Shown: positions 1 through 4,836 of the stretch, piece after piece | Numbering within the stretch: position 1 is the first letter of the stretch | Layout: each line of letters starts with the position of its first letter | NCBI GenBank assembly: GCA_020850915.1 | Contig: JADZDV010000298.1 | Span: forward strand, 1 to 8,087 | Reading direction: 5' to 3' | Source of the DNA: Chloroflexota bacterium | GTDB taxonomy: Bacteria; Chloroflexota; UBA6077; JADZDV01 | DNA length: 8,087 nucleotides | Translations under genes and position numbers: made by a program | The notes under the pieces: model-generated | The model's database searches: none | What the model saw: only the letters and a program-made list of their open reading frames with translations | What the model was told of the DNA's origin: nothing

Positions 1-1233
1 GAAGCGGGCGAAGTCGATCTCCCGGATGACCCGGCTCATGTAGAAGCCAACCAGGATCAGCGCCGCCGCCGTGGCCTCCGGCGGGATGACGCCGGCGACG
101 GGCGCCAGGAAGAGGGCTGCCAGGAAGAGCAGGCCGACGACGACCGAGGTGAGGCCGGTCCGGCCGCCTTCCGCCACCCCGGCCGCGCTCTCGATGTAGG
201 TGGTGACGGAGCTGGCGCTGAAGAGGCCTCCGACCAGGGCGGCGACGGAATCCGTGGTCAGGACGCGGGAGAGGCGCGGCAGCCGCCCCTGCTGGTCCAG
301 CCAGCCGCCCTGCTCGCCGATGGCGATCACCGTGCCCATGGTATCGAAGAAGTCGGAGAGCATGATCGAGAAGACGGCCAGGACCGCCGCCAGCGCGCCG
401 ACGCGGGCGAAGACCTCGAGGTTGAGCCCCTGGCCGATGGTGGAGAGGTCGGGCAGGTCCAGGAGCTGGGCTGGCAGCTCGGCCTTGCCGGGCACGCTCG
501 AGACCGGCTGGCCGGTGGCGTAGTGGATGGCGCCGGCGATCACCGTGGTCAGCAGAATGCCCCAGAGCAGGGCGCCGGAGACGTTGCGCGCGAGCAGCAA
601 GACGGTGACCGCCAGCCCGATCAGGGCCACCAGGAACGGCAGGTTGTTCAAGGCACCGATGGCGAGCGGCACGGCCGGCGGGGCGGTGATCGGCTGGCCG
701 ATCTCGACCGGGACACGCACGAAGCCGCCCTCGTACAGGCCGATGAAGAGGATGAACAGGCCGATGCCGACGCCGATGGCGCGCTTCAGGGTGATGGGGA
801 TGGCCTCCATCATCGCCTGGCGAAAGCCGGTCAGGACCAGGATGGTGATGATGAGTCCCTCGAGGAAGATCACGCCCATCGCGGCTTGCCAGGTGAGGCC
901 CATCCCGGCGACGAGCTGGAAGGCGACGACGGCGTTGATGCCCATGCCGGGCGCCAGGGCGAGCGGATAGTTCGTCCAGAGGCCCATGACGATCGTCATC
1001 AGGCCGGCTGCGAGACAGGTGGCCGCGACGGTGGCGGCGAAAGGGGGCCCCTTGCCTTCAAGGCCTGGAATGCCGGCGAAGGTCAGGACGAGCGGGTTCA
1101 CGAAGATGATGTAGGCCATCACCATGAACGTGGTGATGCCCGCGCGGACCTCCGCGCCAACGGTGCTGCCTCGTTCGCGGACCTGGAACAGCCCCGACCG
1201 CGGGGCACCTGCGCTCGTCACGCCTGCCGCCAT
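1..1233 (-). CDS. AzgA-type NCS2 purine (hypoxanthine/guanine/adenine class) permease, 3' end cut by window edge
   Basis: This is an inner-membrane nucleobase:proton symporter of the NCS2 (xanthine/uracil permease) superfamily, AzgA branch. The minus frame is open without a stop from the ATG at 1233 to base 1, giving 411 codons; family members are usually somewhat over 430, so only the C-terminus is missing. Visible AzgA hallmarks are ALAPGMGINA at about residues 92-101 (substrate-site loop), SDFFDTMGTVIAI at about 293-305 (family form DxFDTxGT) and ESAAGVAEGGRTGLTSVV at about 348-365. Many hydrophobic stretches lie between these, as expected for a 12-14 helix carrier. The start is supported by GGGGAGG at 1240-1246, six bases upstream. 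Family knowledge allows adenine, guanine, hypoxanthine or xanthine; the exact substrate cannot be read from sequence. It is divergent from the small membrane gene at 1444. Confidence in the family is high. Confidence 0.93.
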   Translation of the reverse strand, partial: MAAGVTSAGAPRSGLFQVRERGSTVGAEVRAGITTFMVMAYIIFVNPLVLTFAGIPGLEGKGPPFAATVAATCLAAGLMTIVMGLWTNYPLALAPGMGINAVVAFQLVAGMGLTWQAAMGVIFLEGLIITILVLTGFRQAMMEAIPITLKRAIGVGIGLFILFIGLYEGGFVRVPVEIGQPITAPPAVPLAIGALNNLPFLVALIGLAVTVLLLARNVSGALLWGILLTTVIAGAIHYATGQPVSSVPGKAELPAQLLDLPDLSTIGQGLNLEVFARVGALAAVLAVFSIMLSDFFDTMGTVIAIGEQGGWLDQQGRLPRLSRVLTTDSVAALVGGLFSASSVTTYIESAAGVAEGGRTGLTSVVVGLLFLAALFLAPVAGVIPPEATAAALILVGFYMSRVIREIDFARF

Positions 1234-1260
1234 GAGACGCCTCCCCGCTGGACTGGCTCG

Positions 1261-1288
1261 CCCGAGCGTATCGTAGGGCAGGCTCGGG
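1261..1288. promoter_or_regulatory. Inverted repeat around the permease -10, possible operator
   Basis: CCCGAGC (1261-1267) and GCTCGGG (1282-1288) are perfect 7-base inverted arms with a 14-base gap. The candidate -10 hexamer (1270-1275) lies inside the gap and the predicted start site falls on the left arm. That suits a repressor site or a leader hairpin. The regulator is unknown. Confidence 0.4.
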
Positions 1289-1298
1289 GTGGGCGCAA
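1270..1298 (-). promoter_or_regulatory. Candidate promoter for the purine permease
   Basis: Read on the minus strand there is TTGCGC (1293-1298), a 17-base spacer and TACGAT (1270-1275). A start near 1262 would give a leader of about 28 bases ending in the GGGGAGG ribosome site. The -35 matches only 3/6 of the sigma-70 consensus and the -10 matches 4/6, so support comes mainly from spacing and position. Confidence 0.42.
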
Positions 1299-1372
1299 GA
1301 CACCGGACACGCAATCGTGTCTGGGGCGGACGCAAGACACCGGGCACGCGACCCGGACGTGCCCGGGGCGGG
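1294..1372. repeat. Two tandem imperfect repeats of about 37-41 bases, each forming a 9-bp hairpin
   Basis: The 13-mer CGCAAGACACCGG occurs at 1294-1306 and again at 1331-1343. Each copy is followed by a hairpin and then by GGGGCGG (1323-1329 and 1365-1371). Hairpin one pairs CCGGACACG (1303-1311) with CGTGTCTGG (1316-1324) over a 4-base loop, with one G-T pair. Hairpin two pairs CCGGGCACG (1340-1348) with CGTGCCCGG (1358-1366) perfectly over a 9-base loop. The arms differ between copies but pairing is kept, so structure seems to be what is conserved. The first copy overlaps the permease -35. The role is unknown: regulatory sites or REP-like elements are both possible. Confidence 0.7.
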
Positions 1373-1431
1373 CCTGCCACTCCAGGCACGCTCCCGCCCG
1401 ATTGTCTGGCAGGCTACCGCGCAGGAGGCGC

Positions 1432-1443
1432 TACACTCGGGAG
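1432..1443 (+). promoter_or_regulatory. Candidate -10 element placed for leaderless transcription
   Basis: TACACT at 1432-1437 ends six bases before the ATG at 1444, the placement expected of a TANNNT -10 box for an mRNA starting at the A of ATG. The alternative is ordinary initiation: AGGAGG at 1423-1428 lies 15 bases upstream, which is long, and GGGAG at 1439-1443 directly abuts the start. No convincing -35 is seen. Confidence 0.3.
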
Positions 1444-1752
1444 ATGGGCACCCTGGAGCGTCTGCGAGCCTGGCTGAGGCGGTCGTGGCGACGCGCCGCC
1501 CTCGCCGTGGCGATCGGCGTGCTCGGCGTGGCCCTGGCGCACCTCGGCTACGTGGACCAGCCAGACGCGGGCTGGCTGGACCGCGCGTTCTGGGAGCACG
1601 TGGCGTACGAGACGGTCCTCGCCGCGGCGATCGCGGTGTCGGCCTACGTGGTCTGCGGCGTGGTGGTGGACCTGCTGCGCGGCGAGCCCGACGAGGAGGA
1701 CCAGCCCCCGCCCCGGGCTCGGAAAGGGCGGCCCGGCCCGGCGGGGCAGTGA
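1444..1752 (+). CDS. Small two-helix membrane protein, function unknown
   Basis: This encodes 102 residues that I do not recognise as a named family. After a basic N-terminus (MGTLERLRAWLRRSWRR) comes a hydrophobic segment at about residues 18-37, a short polar loop rich in Asp and Trp (about 38-56), a second hydrophobic segment at about 57-78, and a charged Pro/Arg-rich tail to 102. The basic start and the positive-inside rule suggest that both ends are cytoplasmic. A longer open frame extends upstream of the ATG but reads Arg-rich, implausible protein through the repeat region, so 1444 is the first sensible start. The gene is divergent from the permease and 88 bases ahead of the hydrolase, with a hairpin between. 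The clean helix-loop-helix-tail layout argues for a real gene; the lack of an ideal ribosome site lowers confidence. Confidence 0.6.
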   Translation: MGTLERLRAWLRRSWRRAALAVAIGVLGVALAHLGYVDQPDAGWLDRAFWEHVAYETVLAAAIAVSAYVVCGVVVDLLRGEPDEEDQPPPRARKGRPGPAGQ

Positions 1753-1772
1753 GACGAGCGGCGACGGCGCAG

Positions 1773-1796
1773 TCGCTGCCCCGCCCGGGGCAGCGA
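1773..1796 (+). terminator. GC hairpin between small membrane gene and hydrolase gene
   Basis: TCGCTGCCCC (1773-1782) and GGGGCAGCGA (1787-1796) form a perfect 10-bp stem with loop GCCC, 20 bases after the stop of the membrane gene. No T-run follows, so it is either a non-canonical terminator or an intercistronic processing or stability hairpin. Confidence 0.5.
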
Positions 1797-1840
1797 TCGA
1801 TCCGGAGCATCGACGAGATGACGCGGGGAGTGGTGCAGGA

Positions 1841-2581
1841 GTGGCTGAGCCAAGGGCGGTGATCTTCGATCTGGGCGGCACGCTGGTGGACTTTCCGGAC
1901 TGGGAGGAGGATGCCGTTCGGCGGTGGGGGATTTCCTACGACCATCTGACCGGGGCGCTGCCGGGCAACGGCTGGCCGGCGCGAGAGGACTACGTCCAGG
2001 CGATGCGCGCGGCGGAGCTGGCGCACTGGCAGCGCGTGGACAACGAGCACTGGAGCGGTCCGCCATCAGGCTTGCTGCACGACGGTTTCCGTCGGCTGGG
2101 CCGCCACGTCTACGAGGAGGAGCTGCTGGCCGCGCTGGACGGCTACGCTCGCGCGGTGAACGGCTGGGCGCAGGTCTTTCCCGATGCGCGGGAGACGCTG
2201 GCGCTGCTCTGGCGGCGCGGCTACCGCCTGGGGCTGCTCTCGAACACCTGGTGGGCGGCCGAGTGGCACAATGCCGACCTGGCGACGCACGGCCTGGCCG
2301 ACCTCCTGGACGAGATCGTCTACACGTCGGACCTGCCGCGCTCGAAGCCCCACCCATCGGTCTTCCTGGAGGTGGCCGGCCGTCTGGGCGTGGAGCCCGC
2401 CGCCTGCGTGATGATCGGCGATCGGATGATCGACGACATCTCCGGCGCCCTCAGCGTGGGCATGCGCGCGGTCTGGAAGGCGAACACGAGCCCCTGGCCC
2501 AGGCCCGAGCACATCGAGCCGACCGCCACCGTCACCTGCCTGGCGGAGCTGCCGCCGCTGGTGGAGTCGTTCCGACGGTAG
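1841..2581 (+). CDS. HAD-superfamily hydrolase (haloacid dehalogenase-like, subfamily IA type), with DxG in motif I
   Basis: This 246-residue soluble protein has the order of HAD motifs: motif I FDLGGT with nucleophile Asp10, a helical cap region at about residues 17-105, motif II LLSNT with Ser134, motif III SKPHP with Lys169, and motif IV GDRMIDD with Asp194 and Asp198/199. Family members cleave phosphate monoesters or related bonds through an aspartyl intermediate with magnesium. The usual second Asp of DxDxT is Gly12 here; that Asp normally acts as general acid/base, so activity may be altered. Small-molecule substrates such as sugar phosphates, nucleotides or phosphoglycolate cannot be told apart by eye. 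The start is GTG at 1841, with GGGGAG at 1825-1830 ten bases upstream; motif I begins only nine residues in, as expected for the fold. No conserved partner adjoins it. Confidence 0.9.
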   Translation: MAEPRAVIFDLGGTLVDFPDWEEDAVRRWGISYDHLTGALPGNGWPAREDYVQAMRAAELAHWQRVDNEHWSGPPSGLLHDGFRRLGRHVYEEELLAALDGYARAVNGWAQVFPDARETLALLWRRGYRLGLLSNTWWAAEWHNADLATHGLADLLDEIVYTSDLPRSKPHPSVFLEVAGRLGVEPAACVMIGDRMIDDISGALSVGMRAVWKANTSPWPRPEHIEPTATVTCLAELPPLVESFRR

Positions 2582-2680
2582 GCGCGGGGTGCACGCCCTG
2601 TCAGACCGGCGCGCCGGGTAGAGGCAGCGGATCGGCGTGACCTCCCCGCGCAGGTAGCCCCATCCTCGCGAGGCTTCCGC

Positions 2681-3064
2681 TCAACAAACCGGGGAGGGAG
2701 GCTCTGGGCCAGCCCAGGAGGCGCCAGGCTGGGGCCCGGTGGCGCGTTGCCCGATCAGCTCGTCCAGTCGCGGCACCTGCCGCGTCTCGCGCAGCCAGTC
2801 CGCCAGATTCTGGGCGAACCTGACCTCCCGCTGTTTCGTCCGCGTCCGGGCGATCCGCTCGTCCAGCAGGCGGTCCCCGGTCTGAGTGGAGAGCTGCGTG
2901 TCGAACGTCGCCCAGGTCTCGCAGCGGCGCCCTCGTTCCCGGTCGCGCCTCTCCCCCGCGTCGACCTCTCCCGCCTCTATTGAATACCGAACAGTCGCCC
3001 GCCATTTCCATGACAAGACTGGCCAGGAGGCGTCCCAGACCACGGCCGTGGCATTCCCGACCAC
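2681..3064 (-). CDS. Doubtful hypothetical ORF, possibly a gene remnant
   Basis: The open frame is 127 codons. I do not recognise it. From about residue 30 to the end it looks protein-like: charged, helix-compatible sequence such as RLLDERIARTRTKQREV and LADWLRETRQVPRLDELIG, with G or C in the third position of roughly 85% of codons by my hand count. The first 30 codons are much weaker (about a third end in A or T) and Trp-rich. The ATG at 3064 may therefore not be the true start, or the 5' part of the gene may be lost. No clear ribosome site was found. The C-terminal residues (SWAGPEPPSPVC) overlap GC-rich inverted repeats. It sits alone in an otherwise gene-poor region, which fits a decaying gene as well as an orphan one. 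Confidence 0.28.
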   Translation of the reverse strand: MVGNATAVVWDASWPVLSWKWRATVRYSIEAGEVDAGERRDRERGRRCETWATFDTQLSTQTGDRLLDERIARTRTKQREVRFAQNLADWLRETRQVPRLDELIGQRATGPQPGASWAGPEPPSPVC

Positions 3065-3093
3065 CGGCGGAGCAGCCGCCTACCCTCGCTCGG

Positions 3094-3114
3094 GATGAGT
3101 GCGAGACGCTCATC
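3094..3114. repeat. Short hairpin in gene-poor region
   Basis: GATGAGTG (3094-3101) pairs with CGCTCATC (3107-3114) over the loop CGAGA, an 8-bp stem with one T-G pair. No function is assigned. Confidence 0.4.
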
Positions 3115-3168
3115 ATGACACACGAATGGCGCGTTGTCAGTCGTTGCTGGGCCACGCGACCTGACCAG

Positions 3169-3234
3169 GTGTCGGACGACCTGCCCGCGGGTCCCGCGGT
3201 GGCGCTGGGGGGTCTGATACCCGCGCTCCGACAC
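3169..3234. repeat. Nested long inverted repeat
   Basis: GTGTCGGA (3169-3176) and TCCGACAC (3227-3234) are perfect 8-base arms 50 bases apart. Inside, CGCGGGT (3186-3192) pairs with ACCCGCG (3219-3225). The two stems could stack into one long hairpin with a 9-base bulge on the 5' side and a single base on the other. No T-run follows and it does not fit a tRNA cloverleaf. It could be a structured RNA or a remnant of a mobile element; no assignment is made. Confidence 0.4.
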
Positions 3235-3337
3235 TGCACAGTCTGGCCGGCTACGGCGGCCCGGGAGCGGGCAGTGGAGCGCAGAGGCCAATGGACGCGG
3301 CGGAGGCCCTCGATTGACCGCGTCGGGTGGCGGCGGA

Positions 3338-3354
3338 CTGCGCGAGGCGCGCAG
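3338..3354 (-). terminator. Candidate hairpin after the binding-protein gene
   Basis: On the minus strand CTGCGCG, loop CCT, CGCGCAG makes a perfect 7-bp hairpin (3338-3354), starting 35 bases beyond the stop of the binding-protein gene. There is no T-run, so termination is only suggested by position. Confidence 0.35.
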
Positions 3355-3388
3355 ACGCTGGCCGGCGCGCCCAGTTGGTGGAGGTGGC

Positions 3389-4606
3389 TCAGTCCTTGAT
3401 CGGCGGCAGGTCGCTGAAGTACTGGGGGTACTTCTTCTGCATGGCGTACATGAAGTCCGCGGCCACCACGTCGTTGGTCTTCGGGGCGCTCGGCATCTTC
3501 TTCTGCTCGATCAGCATCGCGCTCTCCGCGGTGAAGGCCTGCTCGATCTTCGCTGAGTAGCGCGGGTCGAACGACATGTACTGGAGCGACTCCTTGATGA
3601 CCGGCGCTCCGAAGCCTGGTAGCGAGTGGGAGATCGCCTCGGCGCTCTCCTCAGGGTGCTGGCGGATGTACTGCGAGGACTCCGCGGTCCCGGCCCAGAA
3701 CGCCTCGGCCAGATCCGGGTTCTTGCTGAGCCAGCCGGGAGTCGTGATACCGGTGATGCGGCCGTTCATGACGCTGCCGGAGCGGACGATGAACTTGCCG
3801 CCCGGGAACTTCTGTTGGAGCTGTACCCCGTACGGCTCGCCCGTCACGACAGCGTCGACGTTGTTGGACTCGAGGGCGGCCATGTAGTTGGGCAGGGTGA
3901 GGTTCAGGATCGTCACCTGGTCAGCCGGGACACCGGCTCTCCGAAGATGCGCCAGGACGTACGTGTGGACGCCACTCCCTGTGGGCACGCCGATCCGCTT
4001 GCCCTTCAGGTCGGCGATCGTGTTGACGTCCAGGCCGGGCCGCACGAAGATGCCGTTGTAGCCGTCGTAATCGGTGTTGGTCGGCTCGCTGACGATCATC
4101 GACCACATCTTGAACTCGGCGCCCTGGACGATGGCCGGCGCGGTCGAGGACCAGGTGCCGACCGAGAGCTGGACCTCGCCGGCCTGGAGCGCTTTCACCG
4201 GCTCGACGGCCGTCTGGAAGATCTTCAGTTTCATGTCGATGCCGTGCTTCAGGTCGATCCCTTTCTCCAGACCAACGTAGAAGGGACCGTAGTTCAGGTT
4301 CGTGATGATCGCCATCCGCACTTCGACCGGCGGCTTGCCGCTCGCGGCGGCGCCGCCCGATGGCGCGGCGGCCGCGGCCGGGGAGGCCGCCGGGGCCGCC
4401 GAGGCGGGCGATGGGGCCGGCGCAGTGCCGGCGGCCGCTGACGCGGCGGGGGCCGCTGGAGCAGCCGGCGCGGCCGGCTTGGCGGGCGCCGTGGTGGGCG
4501 CCTCGGCCGACTTCGGAGCCGGCGCTTGGCCGCCGCTGCACGCGGAGAGGAGCAGTCCGACGCAGAGCGACAGGGAGAACCAGACGGCAAGTCTATGACG
4601 TGGCAT
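3389..4606 (-). CDS. ABC transporter substrate-binding lipoprotein, NMT1/THI5-SsuA (NitT/TauT) family
   Basis: This 405-residue extracytoplasmic solute receptor should capture a small substrate and deliver it to an ABC importer. The N-terminus (MPRHRLAVWF, hydrophobic core to residue 20) ends in lipobox LSAC, with the lipidated Cys at 23. Residues 24 to about 92 are an Ala/Pro/Ser-rich low-complexity tether. The folded part has typical NMT1-like motifs: NLNYGPFYVGLEKGI at about 103-117, ALQAGEVQLSVG at about 139-150, DLKGKRIGVPTGSG at about 199-212 and VDAVVTGEPYG at about 250-260. The frame stays open to 4795, but the start at 4606 is chosen because it gives a proper signal peptide and has GAGGG (4613-4617) six bases upstream. 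No permease or ATPase gene adjoins it in the window, so it is an orphan or pairs with a distant transporter. Related receptors bind sulfonates, nitrate, thiamine precursors or riboflavin; the substrate is not readable here. Confidence 0.92.
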   Translation of the reverse strand: MPRHRLAVWFSLSLCVGLLLSACSGGQAPAPKSAEAPTTAPAKPAAPAAPAAPAASAAAGTAPAPSPASAAPAASPAAAAAPSGGAAASGKPPVEVRMAIITNLNYGPFYVGLEKGIDLKHGIDMKLKIFQTAVEPVKALQAGEVQLSVGTWSSTAPAIVQGAEFKMWSMIVSEPTNTDYDGYNGIFVRPGLDVNTIADLKGKRIGVPTGSGVHTYVLAHLRRAGVPADQVTILNLTLPNYMAALESNNVDAVVTGEPYGVQLQQKFPGGKFIVRSGSVMNGRITGITTPGWLSKNPDLAEAFWAGTAESSQYIRQHPEESAEAISHSLPGFGAPVIKESLQYMSFDPRYSAKIEQAFTAESAMLIEQKKMPSAPKTNDVVAADFMYAMQKKYPQYFSDLPPIKD

Positions 4607-4630
4607 GAGACACCCTCGCAGCAGTCGGTA

Positions 4631-4647
4631 ATGGCGCCATCGTAGCA
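4631..4647 (-). promoter_or_regulatory. Candidate extended -10 promoter and palindromic operator for the binding-protein gene
   Basis: The minus strand reads TGCTACGAT (4639-4647), an extended -10 (TGn) with TACGAT, the same hexamer proposed for the permease promoter. No good -35 lies at the usual distance. The perfect palindrome ATGGCGCCAT (4631-4640) overlaps the -10 and the predicted start near 4632, which is where a repressor would act. The leader would be about 26 bases. Confidence 0.35.
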
Positions 4648-4836
4648 TGGCCCCGAGCAAGCACACCCCAGGTTCGAGCGACGGGAGCGAGTTCGACCGT
4701 CTCATGCCGCAACGACTGGACCGGTCCGTCGACCACGCCGCCACGTTGCTCGGGCGCACCCGGCGATGGGGGCCGGCGGCTGGCTCCGGCGGCAAGGTAG
4801 TACCATTGGAGGAGAACTGGAGCGATTCGACGCCAG

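Larger units (their letters stand above)
2582..3388. other. About 800 bases without a confident gene
   Basis: This stretch lies between the hydrolase and the 3' end of the binding-protein gene. It holds one doubtful minus ORF (2681-3064), short GC palindromes (CCGGCGCGCCGG at 2606-2617, CCTCGCGAGG at 2664-2673) and the inverted repeats listed separately. The other frames give Arg/Pro/Gly-rich translations typical of non-coding reading in GC-rich DNA. I see no tRNA, IS end or transposase. Confidence 0.6.

Noticed and set aside
1294..1372. CRISPR array
   Set aside because: Only two imperfect units, each internally palindromic, with no distinct spacers and no cas genes.
523..1752. 409-codon plus-strand open frame covering the permease and repeat spacer
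   Set aside because: Up to about 1443 it is the antisense shadow of the permease (Asp/Gly/Gln-rich, no domain). Only the part from ATG 1444 looks like protein.
1058..2050. 330-codon minus-strand open frame
   Set aside because: It crosses the permease start, the repeats and the hydrolase with Arg/Pro/Ala-rich text and no motif, typical of a GC-rich shadow frame.
3169..3238. tRNA-like element (acceptor-like arms GTGTCGGA/TCCGACAC)
   Set aside because: No T-loop GGTTCGA-type sequence and no anticodon arm at proper spacing. It remains only an inverted repeat.
4671..4680. GGTTCGAGC resembling a tRNA T-loop
   Set aside because: Flanking bases do not pair into a T-arm and no acceptor stem is present.
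4607..4795. Upstream ATG at 4795 for the binding-protein gene
   Set aside because: The extra 63 residues would sit before a lipoprotein signal peptide, and the ATG at 4606 has its own ribosome site.
4607..4836. FMN riboswitch or other known riboswitch in the binding-protein/cofG spacer
   Set aside because: None of the conserved core motifs I know could be found on either strand.
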